Below are positions 1-6,518 of a stretch of DNA of 18,332 bases, piece after piece. The DNA is from Scleromatobacter sp045810285 (GTDB lineage Bacteria; Pseudomonadota; Gammaproteobacteria; Burkholderiales; Burkholderiaceae_C), in assembly GCA_045810285.1 (NCBI GenBank), contig JBJMWE010000312.1:1-18332 (forward strand), given 5' to 3'. A program made the position numbers and the translations under genes. The notes below the pieces were generated by a model. The model worked only from the letters and a program-made list of their open reading frames with translations. It did not search any database and was not told the DNA's origin. The stretch's first letter is position 1, and each line of letters begins with the position of its first letter.

Positions 1-133
1 CCTGCTACCCACGCGCCATTGTCCTCGGCTTGCCTGCTCGATCCGCGTTGTTGCTTCGTCATGCAGCGGATAACGGACCGACGGGCACTTTGGTGGACCG
101 TCAGGCGTCAGATTTGTGGGTAAGAGCAAGGGC

Positions 134-171
134 GAACGGCGGGTTACGCCTGCGGCTAACCCGCCCTACGG
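134..171. repeat. 38-bp palindromic repeat, left copy
   Basis: A 38-bp unit whose perfect reverse complement recurs at 783-820. The unit is itself a hairpin: GGCGGGTTA and TAACCCGCC form 9-bp arms around a 10-base loop. Identity between the copies stops sharply at both ends. It ends six bases before the ATG of the YdeI-family gene, so it lies where that gene's leader should be. Short palindromes of this GGCGGGTTA/TAACCCGCC type occur as dispersed REP-like repeats in proteobacterial genomes (general knowledge, not checked here). Confidence 0.85.
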
Positions 172-177
172 CACACT

Positions 178-798
178 ATGGGGATGGTTGTCGATGATCC
201 CACGCTGTTCAGGAACGCCAAGGCCTTCGAGGCTTGGCTGAAGAAGCACCACGCCAAGTCCGACGGGCTCTGGCTGATGATCGCCAAGCGCGGCGCCGAC
301 GAGCCCAGCGTCACCTATGCCGAGGCGGTGGAGATCGCGCTGTGCTGGGGCTGGATCGACGGCCAGAAGAAGGGGCTGGACGAGCAGCATTTCCTGCAGC
401 GCTTCACGCCGCGGCGCCCGCGCAGCATCTGGTCGAAGATCAACGTGGACAAGGTGGCCGCGCTGATCGAGGCCGGACGCATGCAACCCGCGGGCCTGGC
501 GCAGGTCGAGGCCGCCAAGGCCGACGGCCGCTGGGCGCAGGCCTACGACGGCGCGAAGACCGCCACGGTGCCCGACGACCTGATCGCCGCGCTCGCGGCG
601 AACCCGCCGGCCAAGGCCTTCTTCGCGACGCTCAACGCGAGCAACCGCTACGCCGTGCTGTGGCGCATCCAGACGGCCGTGAAGCCGGAGACGCGCGCCC
701 GCCGCATCGCGCAACTGGTGGACATGCTCGCCCGCGGCGAGGTCATCCACATCTTCAAGCCGAAACCGAAACCGGACAGCGGCCGTAGGGCGGGTTAG
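178..798 (+). CDS. YdeI/OmpD-associated family protein
   Basis: A 206-residue protein resembling the YdeI/OmpD-associated (OmdA) family. Members are small soluble proteins, some linked in annotation to bacteriocin or peptide resistance; the biochemical role is not established. Family-like features are the opening DPTLFRNAKAFEAWLKKHHA segment, GLWLMIAKRG at about 30-39, EIALCWGWIDGQ at about 52-63, the FTPRRPRSIWSKIN block at about 76-89, and a C-terminal helical part with RIAQLVDMLARGE. No signal peptide or membrane segment is visible. ATG 178 has no clear ribosome binding site, and ATG 184 (MVVDDPTLF) is an equally plausible start. The last residues RRAG and the TAG stop are read from the 783-820 repeat, so the native C-terminus was probably different. 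The gene sits alone between inverted repeats and faces the next gene. Confidence 0.88.
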   Translation: MGMVVDDPTLFRNAKAFEAWLKKHHAKSDGLWLMIAKRGADEPSVTYAEAVEIALCWGWIDGQKKGLDEQHFLQRFTPRRPRSIWSKINVDKVAALIEAGRMQPAGLAQVEAAKADGRWAQAYDGAKTATVPDDLIAALAANPPAKAFFATLNASNRYAVLWRIQTAVKPETRARRIAQLVDMLARGEVIHIFKPKPKPDSGRRAG

Positions 799-820
799 CC
801 GCAGGCGTAACCCGCCGTTC
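783..820. repeat. 38-bp palindromic repeat, right copy (inverted)
   Basis: Perfect reverse complement of 134-171. It overlaps the last four sense codons and the TAG stop (796-798) of the YdeI-family gene and lies between two convergent genes. With its 9-bp stem it could act as a transcript-end or RNA-stabilising hairpin for either strand. No T tract follows, so it is not a classic intrinsic terminator. Confidence 0.85.
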
Positions 821-881
821 ACCGCACGCTGACACGGTCCGGACACTCGCCCCACCCCCGGCCGCCCCGAGCCGCCATCGG

Positions 882-1457
882 TCAACGCCCCGCCACCCTG
901 AAGTCGAACCGCACCGACAACCTGTCGTCGACCACCCGCACCGATTCGATGGCGAGCGCCTGCACCTCGACCTGCAGCTGCCCGCTCGTGCCCTGCAGCA
1001 GCGCACGCACCGACTTCAGCACGTCGAGTTCGAACGCGCCGGGCAGCGCCGGCACGACGCCGGAGTTCAGCACGATGCGCGTGTTCGCGTCGCCCACGTC
1101 CTCGATGCGGATGTCGGCCAGGCGCACCGTGGTGCCTTGCGCGCTGGGCACGCCCGAGACCGTGGCCCAGGACGCCAGGTCCACGCCCGCGCAGCTGTCG
1201 CCGAAGTCCATGCCGACGCGCGCGCTCAGGTGCGCCCGGATGACCACGCGGCCGCCGGCGAGCGTCACGGCCGGCCTGTCGAGCCACGCGGCGCAGGCGC
1301 CTCGCTGGATGTAGTAGCGGCCGCCATCCTTGAACAGCGACTCGACGACCAGTTTCTGGACGGCGGACTGCGCGAGGACGATCTCGGCGCCCTGGGCGGC
1401 CCCGGCCGCGGCCAGCGCCGCGACCAGCAGCGCGGCGCGAAGGAAACGAATGCTCAT
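882..1457 (-). CDS. Small secreted protein of unknown function
   Basis: A 191-residue protein I do not recognise with certainty. Residues 1-23 look like a Sec signal peptide: a basic start (MSIRFLR), a long Ala/Leu core and an AQG-A-type cleavage site near residue 23. The mature part alternates hydrophobic and polar residues in a way that suggests beta-strands (VTLAGGRVVIRAHLSARVGM, LSVRFDFRVAGR). It has two cysteines, near residues 54 and 89, that could pair outside the cytoplasm. The pattern recalls small periplasmic lipid-binding proteins of the YceB/DUF1439 or TULIP type, but this is only an impression. There is no lipobox. The ATG at 1457 lacks a clear ribosome binding site; a TAGACT element ends six bases upstream, so a leaderless transcript is possible. 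The gene is convergent with the YdeI-family gene and starts 12 bases from the 161-bp palindrome. Confidence 0.75.
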   Translation of the reverse strand: MSIRFLRAALLVAALAAAGAAQGAEIVLAQSAVQKLVVESLFKDGGRYYIQRGACAAWLDRPAVTLAGGRVVIRAHLSARVGMDFGDSCAGVDLASWATVSGVPSAQGTTVRLADIRIEDVGDANTRIVLNSGVVPALPGAFELDVLKSVRALLQGTSGQLQVEVQALAIESVRVVDDRLSVRFDFRVAGR

Positions 1458-1463
1458 GGGGCG

Positions 1464-1469
1464 AGTCTA
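1464..1469 (-). promoter_or_regulatory. Possible -10 element for the small secreted protein gene
   Basis: On the minus strand this reads TAGACT, four of six matches to TATAAT, and it ends six bases before the ATG at 1457. If used, transcription would begin at or next to the start codon, giving a leaderless mRNA, which fits the absence of a ribosome binding site. No convincing -35 is visible, since that area lies inside the 161-bp palindrome. Confidence 0.3.
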
Positions 1470-1630
1470 GTGTGCTGTCCCGGAAGTACGCGCGCAGGCG
1501 AGACGCGATGGAAACGAGTCGGAGCTGGGCGCAAAGGCGAGTCGTACCGGGCGGTACGGCGAGGCTTTGCAACGACGCTCCGGCTCGTTTACAGCCGTAT
1601 CGCGCGTGCGTACTTCCGGGGACAGCACAC
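1470..1630. repeat. 161-bp imperfect palindrome (candidate MITE-like or structured element)
   Basis: The two halves are reverse complements with small bulges, centred at about 1550. Matching blocks from outside inward are: GTGTGCTGTC-CCGGAAGTACGC against its complement at the right end (21-22 bp, one base gap); AAACGAGtCGGAGC (13 of 14); GCAAAG; and an apex GTACC-GGGC-GGTAC. The ends read GTGTGCTGTCC and GGACAGCACAC. No coding sense is apparent in either strand. The compact size, terminal inverted repeats and lack of an ORF fit a MITE-like element or a dispersed structured repeat. It occupies about a third of the 490-bp gene-free stretch at 1458-1947. Confidence 0.75.
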
Positions 1631-1947
1631 CAGCACCGGGGTCGCATGGCCGCGGAGCGGCCCCCCGCCCGCCGCCGCTCGTGCACGGCGTTCGGGGGCG
1701 CCACGCGTTATCCGCCGTGATGGTTCTGCCGCGGTCGAGCAGCGAACATGCGTCCATCGTCGCCGGCGTGCACGGACACCGCGAATCCCGCGTGCCGACG
1801 ATCCGACGCGACCTTTCGTGAAATGCGGCATCCGTCGTCGCCGGTCTCGGGCCGCCGAACCGCCCTGCCCGGCAGTGCGGTCGCTAGCATGTCCCCACGC
1901 GCCGCCGGATGCCGGCACAGCAACCAGAAGAGAGAGAACACCGACCC
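1631..1947. other. Gene-free stretch upstream of the RelA/SpoT-like gene
   Basis: No convincing ORF, RNA gene or repeat is seen here; open frames are short and Arg/Pro-rich, typical of non-coding GC-rich DNA. The only candidate signals are a TAGCAT (1885-1890) that could serve as a -10 element and a purine-rich ribosome binding site at 1926-1937, both belonging to the gene that starts at 1948. Confidence 0.5.
1885..1890 (+). promoter_or_regulatory. Possible -10 element for the RelA/SpoT-like gene
   Basis: TAGCAT matches TATAAT at four of six positions. It would place the transcript start near 1897 and give a leader of about 50 bases that includes the AGAAGAGAGAG ribosome binding site. No good -35 is seen at the expected distance (about 1862-1867), so the call is weak. 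Confidence 0.25.
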
Positions 1948-2898
1948 ATGCCGATCTACAAGAACGGGAAAGAAAAGTACTACGCCGTGCAGGAGCTGGC
2001 GAAGAACGGCACGCCGCGGGAGAAGTTCGACATCCTCTATGCCGAAGCCGGCGAGGCGCACGCGGCCCTGCACGACATCACCCGGCAGATTGCCCGGAAG
2101 TTCGGCGGCCAGATCATCATGGCCCCGCTGAAGCTGCGCGAAGTCGCCTGGGGCAAGCTGTCCCGGGGCGATGCCAAGAAGGTGGTGGCCGACGCCGAGA
2201 TCGCCAAGCTCAACGACATCGTGCGCGCCACGGTCAAGTTCGCCACGTTCGCGGCCCTGCTCAAGGCCCAGCGCCACATGGACAAGACCTACGACGGCAT
2301 CGTCTACGACCGCTACAAGGACGGCGCCACGGAGAGCGGCTACCGGGATGTCAAGTACGTCCTCAAGGTGCCTGTCCAATCGCAGAACCGCAAGACCCAT
2401 CACATCTGCGAACTGCAATTCCACACGGTGCAGTCGCGGGACGCGTACGAGGTCTTCCACCCGATCTACGAGGTGCTGCGCCGCATGGGCAAGGAAGGCG
2501 CCGCGCAGGCCATCAAGATCGACGAGAAGGACACAGCCGACCTGGGCGCGAAACTGCGCCAGACGTGGAGCACGATGCTGATCCGCCACATCGGCGGCCA
2601 GGACATCGTGCACGCCCTCTACGAGATCGTGAAGCTGTTCTACCTCGACTCGAAGCTCGAGACGCTGGGCGAAGGGCCGGTCGAACTGTCCAAGCAGGAC
2701 GTCGAAACCCTGATCGAGATGGGGCCCATCATCCACGAGGCCTACTACCGCAACATGAAGAACGCCCGGGTCATGGTGGACGGCAAGCTCCAGCCCGTCA
2801 TCGACGGCCAGGCCCGCAAGGGCATCTACTCCAACCAGAAGATCGCGGCGAAGCAGGCGGCGATGAAGGACGTCGTCCAGAACAAGGTCTACATCTGA
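1948..2898 (+). CDS. RelA/SpoT-like (alarmone synthetase fold) protein
   Basis: A 316-residue protein whose residues about 45-180 match the layout of a RelA/SpoT nucleotide synthetase domain, which moves pyrophosphate from ATP to a GTP/GDP or other 3' hydroxyl. Visible motifs are NDIVRATV (89-96; Asp90 at the Mg-binding Asp of KDIAGIR), ESGYRDVK (129-136; Tyr132 at the guanine-stacking Tyr of GYRSLH), and ICELQFHT (153-160; Glu155 at the catalytic Glu of EIQIRT). No HD hydrolase, TGS or ACT domain is present, so it is not a long RelA/SpoT enzyme. Residues 185-316 form a mainly helical region I cannot assign. The ATG at 1948 is chosen over 1909 because AGAAGAGAGAG lies 10-20 bases upstream. 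No partner gene lies on the same strand; the gene is convergent with the GST gene. It could be a small alarmone synthetase, a toxSAS-type toxin that modifies tRNA or makes (p)ppApp, or an inactive relative. Confidence 0.7.
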   Translation: MPIYKNGKEKYYAVQELAKNGTPREKFDILYAEAGEAHAALHDITRQIARKFGGQIIMAPLKLREVAWGKLSRGDAKKVVADAEIAKLNDIVRATVKFATFAALLKAQRHMDKTYDGIVYDRYKDGATESGYRDVKYVLKVPVQSQNRKTHHICELQFHTVQSRDAYEVFHPIYEVLRRMGKEGAAQAIKIDEKDTADLGAKLRQTWSTMLIRHIGGQDIVHALYEIVKLFYLDSKLETLGEGPVELSKQDVETLIEMGPIIHEAYYRNMKNARVMVDGKLQPVIDGQARKGIYSNQKIAAKQAAMKDVVQNKVYI

Positions 2899-2905
2899 AC
2901 ACCGG

Positions 2906-2930
2906 CCGCGGTGCGCGCGTCGCACCGCGG
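2906..2930. terminator. Hairpin between convergent genes
   Basis: CCGCGGTGC (2906-2914) and GCACCGCGG (2922-2930) make a perfect 9-bp stem with a 7-base loop, 7 bases after the stop of the RelA/SpoT-like gene and 18 bases before the stop of the convergent GST gene. No T tract follows on either strand, so it may stop transcription weakly or simply protect mRNA 3' ends of both genes. Confidence 0.45.
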
Positions 2931-2948
2931 GCAGGTCGGACCGCGCGG

Positions 2949-3620
2949 TCAGGCGTAGTCGTATTTCCCGCCGCGCTCGAGCGCGCGCTGGTAGGCGGGC
3001 CGCGCGTGCGCGCGCTGCAGCCAGTCCTTGAGCCGCGGCGAGTCGGCGCCGAGCGCGCCGCGCGCGTTGGCAGCCTCCACCGGGAAGCTCATCTGGATGT
3101 CCGCCGCGCTGAACCGGCTGCCGGCGAACCACGGGCCGCCGGCGAGGTCGGCCTCCATGAAGGCCATCTGGCGCCGCAGGTTCGGGTCGACGAAGGCGGC
3201 CAGCACCTTGTCGGCGATGCCGCGCGCGATGGGCTTCGCGAAGAACGGCATCGGGGAGGACCTGATCTTCTGGAACACCAGCTTCATCACGAGCGGCGGC
3301 ATCGCGCTGCCCTCGGCGAAGTGCAGCCAGTAGACGTAGCGGCGGTACTCGGGCGTGCCCTTGGCCGGACGCAGGCCGGAGCTCTCGCCGTACGTATCGA
3401 GCAGGTATTCCACGATCGCGCCCGACTCGGCCACCGTGGCGCCGCCATCGGTGATGACCGGCGACTTGCCCAGCGGATGCACCTTCAGCAACTCCGGCGG
3501 CGCGAGCGAGGTCTTCGCGTCGCGCTCGTAGCGCTTGATCTCGTAGGGCAGCCCGAGCTCCTCGAGCAGCCAGAGGATGCGCTGCGAGCGCGAGTTGTTC
3601 AGGTGGTGGACGGTGATCAT
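2949..3620 (-). CDS. Glutathione S-transferase family protein
   Basis: A 223-residue cytosolic GST, probably conjugating or reducing electrophiles with glutathione. The N-terminal thioredoxin-fold domain (about 1-80) starts MITVHHLNNSRSQRILWLLEELGLPYE. It contains Ser/Arg residues at the glutathione thiol site (NNSRSQR), the cis-Pro segment GKSPVI and the gamma-glutamyl binding ESGAIVEYL. The helical C-terminal domain (about 90-223) includes the N-capping region WFAGSRFSAADIQMSFPVE. Length is typical of the family. The ORF is open for 77 more codons upstream, but that part is Arg/Ala-rich and unlike a GST. The ATG at 3620 has GAGG about 9 bases upstream and begins exactly where family members do. 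It lies on the same strand as ocd but 196 bp away with a hairpin between, so probably forms its own unit. The substrate cannot be told from sequence. Confidence 0.93.
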   Translation of the reverse strand: MITVHHLNNSRSQRILWLLEELGLPYEIKRYERDAKTSLAPPELLKVHPLGKSPVITDGGATVAESGAIVEYLLDTYGESSGLRPAKGTPEYRRYVYWLHFAEGSAMPPLVMKLVFQKIRSSPMPFFAKPIARGIADKVLAAFVDPNLRRQMAFMEADLAGGPWFAGSRFSAADIQMSFPVEAANARGALGADSPRLKDWLQRAHARPAYQRALERGGKYDYA

Positions 3621-3760
3621 GTCGACGCCTCGCGGTTGACGGTGGCGCGAGAGGGGCGCCCCCGCGTTCGCGGGCGATTGTGACCGCGCCACGCGATCGG
3701 CGCGACGCCGAGGGGCAAGCGTCGCGCTGGCGACAGCCGGCCCGGTCATCGGCCGTGGCT

Positions 3761-3812
3761 GAATCCGGCGCGCCGGCGCGACGCGTGGCGCGCGCGCGTG
3801 CCGGCCGGATTC
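3761..3812 (-). terminator. GC-rich hairpin downstream of ocd
   Basis: GAATCCGGC (3761-3769) pairs with GCCGGATTC (3804-3812); the GC-rich interior can fold further. It begins 5 bases after the ocd stop codon on the minus strand, where a transcript-end structure is expected. No U tract follows, so it may act with Rho or as an mRNA-stabilising 3' structure. Confidence 0.4.
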
Positions 3813-3816
3813 GTTC

Positions 3817-4878
3817 TCAGGCCGCGACCGCCAGGCGCGCCGCCGCGCCACGCGTCGCCGGCAGGTACAGCGCGCCGAACAGGTTCTTCGGGTCGGACAT
3901 CTCGGGCACGAGATCGATCGAGCGGCCCAGGCGCAGTTCGGCGGCGAAGTCGCGCAGCAGGCGCAACGCGGAGAAGTCCTCCAGCGCGAAGCCCACCGAG
4001 TCGAACACCGTCACCTGGTCGGCGGCGACGCGGCCCGGGGCGGCACCCGCCAGCACGCGCCAGAACTCCGTGACAGGGAAGTCGGCGGGCATCTGCTGCA
4101 GGTCGCCCTCGATGCGGCTCTGCGGCTCGTATTCCACGAACACCGCGCCCGCGCGCAGCACGTCGGCGTGCAGCTCGGTCTTGCCGGGGCAGTCGCCACC
4201 CACGCCGTTGACGTGCATGCCGGGCGCGATCATGTCCGGCGTGATGATGGTGGCGTTGGCCTTGTCGGCGGTGATCGTGGTGACGATGTCCGAGCCGCGC
4301 ACGGCGTCCGCGGTGCTCGTGCACGCCGTGGCCTTGAGCGACGGCGCGGCCGCGCGCAGGTTGGCGATCAGCTTGGCGGTGGCGCCGGCGTCGATGTCGA
4401 ACAGGCGCACTTCCTCGATGCCCATCAGCAGGTGGAACGCGAGGCACTGGAATTCGCTCTGCGCGCCGTTGCCGATGACGGCCATCACGCGGCTGTCCGG
4501 GCGCGCGAGGCGGCGCGCCACCATCACGGACGTGGCGGCGGTGCGCATCGCGGTGGTCAACGTGAGTTCGCTGAGCAGCTCCGGGCGGCCGGTGTCGACG
4601 TCGGCCAGCACGCCGAACGCCATCACGGTGGGCAGGCCGGCGCGCGTGTTCTTCGGGTGGCCGTTGACGTACTTGAAGGTGTAGAGGCTGTCGTCCGAGA
4701 TCGGCATCAGCTCGATCACGCCGTCGGCCGAGTGGTTGGCCACGCGCGCGGACTTGTCGAACTCGCCCCAGCGGGCGAAGTCGTCCTCGAGGTACGAAAC
4801 CAGGGTGCCCAGGCAGGCGGCCAGGCCCTTCGCGCCGACGATCGCGCCGATGTCGCGGGTGGTGAGCAAGGTCGTCAT
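3817..4878 (-). CDS. ocd: Ornithine cyclodeaminase
   Basis: A 353-residue cytoplasmic NAD-dependent enzyme of the ornithine cyclodeaminase/mu-crystallin family, expected to convert L-ornithine to L-proline and ammonia. From M1 at 4878, residues comparable to the substrate-binding set known in Pseudomonas putida OCD are in place: Arg45 (KSARV), Lys69 (TFKYVNGHP), Arg112 (TTAMRTAA) and Asp229 in GVGGDCPGKTEL. The NAD-binding Rossmann loop is VIGNGAQSEF (134-143), followed by the acidic strand end FDID (160-163). Length is typical. Of three possible starts (4941, 4899, 4878) only 4878 has a strong ribosome binding site (GGAGA five to six bases upstream). The gene is divergent from an Lrp/AsnC regulator across 149 bp, the usual arrangement for a regulator that senses the enzyme's amino acid substrate. 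A family relative with another substrate is possible, but the conserved residues favour true OCD. Confidence 0.93.
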   Translation of the reverse strand: MTTLLTTRDIGAIVGAKGLAACLGTLVSYLEDDFARWGEFDKSARVANHSADGVIELMPISDDSLYTFKYVNGHPKNTRAGLPTVMAFGVLADVDTGRPELLSELTLTTAMRTAATSVMVARRLARPDSRVMAVIGNGAQSEFQCLAFHLLMGIEEVRLFDIDAGATAKLIANLRAAAPSLKATACTSTADAVRGSDIVTTITADKANATIITPDMIAPGMHVNGVGGDCPGKTELHADVLRAGAVFVEYEPQSRIEGDLQQMPADFPVTEFWRVLAGAAPGRVAADQVTVFDSVGFALEDFSALRLLRDFAAELRLGRSIDLVPEMSDPKNLFGALYLPATRGAAARLAVAA

Positions 4879-4938
4879 CGATGTCTCCGTTATCTCCATG
4901 CTGAGAGTGTGTCGGGACGTCGCGGCAGCCGAAATCAG

Positions 4939-5010
4939 CAAAAATGGCTCGATTCGATCAATAATTTGACATATCGGCAGCTCCCACTGTCGTTTTGATC
5001 ATTCTTCTTG
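4939..5010. promoter_or_regulatory. AT-rich divergent promoter/operator region between ocd and the Lrp-type gene
   Basis: This is the most AT-rich patch of the neighbourhood. It includes TTGACA at 4966-4971, a perfect -35 hexamer in the direction of the regulator, though the matching -10 around 4989-4995 is poor. A small inverted repeat TCAA-TAAT-TTGA spans 4958-4969. GATC-centred motifs occur at 4956 and 4998. Lrp-family regulators bind AT-rich, weakly conserved palindromes, so an operator for control of ocd and self-control is expected here. The exact site cannot be fixed from one sequence. Confidence 0.4.
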
Positions 5011-5027
5011 ACGAGATCCTGACGGCC

Positions 5028-5447
5028 ATGGACACGCTCGACCAGCAACTGATCGCCCTCCTGCGCACCGACGCGCGCGCCTCCGTCGCCACGCTCGCGC
5101 ACCGCCTGGGCGTGTCGCGCGGCACGGTCAACAACCGCATCACCAAGCTCGAGGACAGCGGCACCATCGTCGGCTACACCGTGCGGCTGCGGCCCGACAT
5201 CGAGCACAACGAGATCACCGCCTGGATGAGCATCGCCGTCGAGGGCAACCAGACGCGCGAGGTCATCGCCATCCTGCTGGGCGAGCCCGGCATCGGCGAA
5301 CTGCACGACACGAACGGCCGCTGGGACCTCCTCGCCGAGATACGATCCGCCAACCTCGCCGACCTGGCGGCGGTGCTCGAGCGCGTGCGGCTGATCAAGG
5401 GCATCGGCGCGACCGAGACGTCCATCCACCTGCAAAGCTACAAATGA
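5028..5447 (+). CDS. Lrp/AsnC family transcriptional regulator
   Basis: A 139-residue DNA-binding regulator. Residues 1-60 form the AsnC-type helix-turn-helix: MDTLDQQLIALLRTDARAS leads into TLAHRLGVSRGTVNNRITKLEDSG, followed by the hinge IVGYTV. Residues about 65-139 form the RAM ligand-binding domain (ITAWMSIAVEG, GIGELHDTNGRWDLLAEI, IKGIGATETSIHL). The ATG at 5028 matches where Lrp proteins normally start; an in-frame TTG at 4995 would add 11 residues but has no ribosome binding site. It is divergent from ocd, so it probably controls ocd in response to ornithine, arginine or proline; the effector is inferred. Its stop overlaps the next ATG (ATGA, 5444-5447), so the downstream exported protein is made from the same mRNA. 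Confidence 0.92.
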   Translation: MDTLDQQLIALLRTDARASVATLAHRLGVSRGTVNNRITKLEDSGTIVGYTVRLRPDIEHNEITAWMSIAVEGNQTREVIAILLGEPGIGELHDTNGRWDLLAEIRSANLADLAAVLERVRLIKGIGATETSIHLQSYK

Positions 5448-6511
5448 ACGCTCCGCCGAACGACTCGTCGCGCCGCCGCCTGCTGGCCCGCGGGCTGGGC
5501 CTGGCCGGCACCGCGCTGCTGGCCACGCCGCTGGCGCGCGCCGCCGCGGCGGCGGACGGTCCGAAGGTGCGCTTCCTCCCGCGCGAGGCGGGCGCCGGCG
5601 CGCTCGCGCGCACGCCGGGCGACACGTACTACGCCGAAATGGGCCTGCTGGAGATCCGCGCCCGCATGCGCACCGCGCTGCCGGGCGCGTCGCTCGCCGA
5701 CGCCCGCGTCGCGGTGCGCGACTATGACGCGGCGGCCGTGCTGGATTTCTCGGACGAGGAGCGCGCGGCCATCGCCGGCGTCATCGCGCGCATGCAGCCG
5801 CTGCTGGTCGAGCGCGCGCCGCTGTACGCGCGCACGCCTTGGTCGTTCATCAAGCTGGACGATCGCGCCGAAGGCGGCATGCCGCACACGCGGGGCCCGC
5901 ACATCGTGCTGCCCGGGGCGGCCGTCGAGGCCTACGTGAAGATGCACCGCCAGGCGAGTGCGGCCGGCACACTGGCCATCTCGCAGCGCGGCCGCAGCCT
6001 GCTGCTGCACGAGCAGACGCACGTGCTGGAACGCCGGGACCCGGCGCGCTTCGAGCCGCTGTTCACGCAGGTGTTCGGCTTCGCGCGCATGACGCCCGCA
6101 CCCGCGCACGACTGGCTGTCGGCGCATCGCTGCATCAACCCCGACGGGCCGGATGTCGCCTGGGCCTTTCCGCTGGACAAGATCGGCGGCGACGGCTGGC
6201 TGATGCCCGACGTGACGATGCCCGACAAGCCCGTGCCGCGGATGCCACAGGACTTCGAGGCGGTGGGTGTCGAGGTTGCGCGCGCGGGCGGGGCGTGGCA
6301 CGTCGTGGAGCACGACGGCGTGCCGGTGCGCCGCGACCTGGACCAGGTGCACGGCTGGCACGCGCACTTCCCGTTCCCCGACGAGGACTTCCATCCGAAC
6401 GAGATCGCCGCCGTGGCGCTGTCCCACTGGATCCTGCGGGACGTGCCCGACCTCGACGCGCGCCCGCTGATGCCGGGCGTCGCGGCCTGGGCCAGGACGG
6501 CGCTCGCCTGA
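5444..6511 (+). CDS. Putative Tat-exported zinc metallopeptidase-like protein (HExxH)
   Basis: A 355-residue protein I cannot assign to a named family. The N-terminus is a Tat-type signal: SSRRRLLARG (8-17) followed by an Ala/Leu core and an ARAAAAA cleavage region near 31-37. Residues 186-197 read LLLHEQTHVLER, a zinc-binding HExxH motif with His189, Glu190 and His193 in a helix-like context. HPNEIAAVALSHWI (317-330) offers Glu320 as a third ligand, as in gluzincin-like peptidases (inferred). The region between is rich in Trp/His/Asp (HDWLSAHRCINPDGP, HGWHAHFPFPDEDFHPNE). Function is therefore probably hydrolysis in the periplasm or outside the cell, but substrate and activity are unknown. 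The start overlaps the stop of the Lrp-type gene, showing translational coupling. It is convergent with the DsbA-family gene, with only 7 bp between the stops. Confidence 0.75.
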   Translation: MNAPPNDSSRRRLLARGLGLAGTALLATPLARAAAAADGPKVRFLPREAGAGALARTPGDTYYAEMGLLEIRARMRTALPGASLADARVAVRDYDAAAVLDFSDEERAAIAGVIARMQPLLVERAPLYARTPWSFIKLDDRAEGGMPHTRGPHIVLPGAAVEAYVKMHRQASAAGTLAISQRGRSLLLHEQTHVLERRDPARFEPLFTQVFGFARMTPAPAHDWLSAHRCINPDGPDVAWAFPLDKIGGDGWLMPDVTMPDKPVPRMPQDFEAVGVEVARAGGAWHVVEHDGVPVRRDLDQVHGWHAHFPFPDEDFHPNEIAAVALSHWILRDVPDLDARPLMPGVAAWARTALA

Positions 6512-6518
6512 GCGTGCG

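Noticed and set aside
3..194. Open plus-strand frame from the window edge through the left 38-bp repeat, a possible C-terminal gene fragment.
   Set aside because: The encoded residues match nothing I recognise, the frame's second half is the repeat itself, and codon use is not clearly coding. It could be the end of a real gene, but one edge fragment does not support a call.
1472..1720. 82-codon plus-strand frame inside the palindrome region, and other short frames there.
   Set aside because: No ribosome binding site or recognisable protein features; the DNA is explained by the palindrome.
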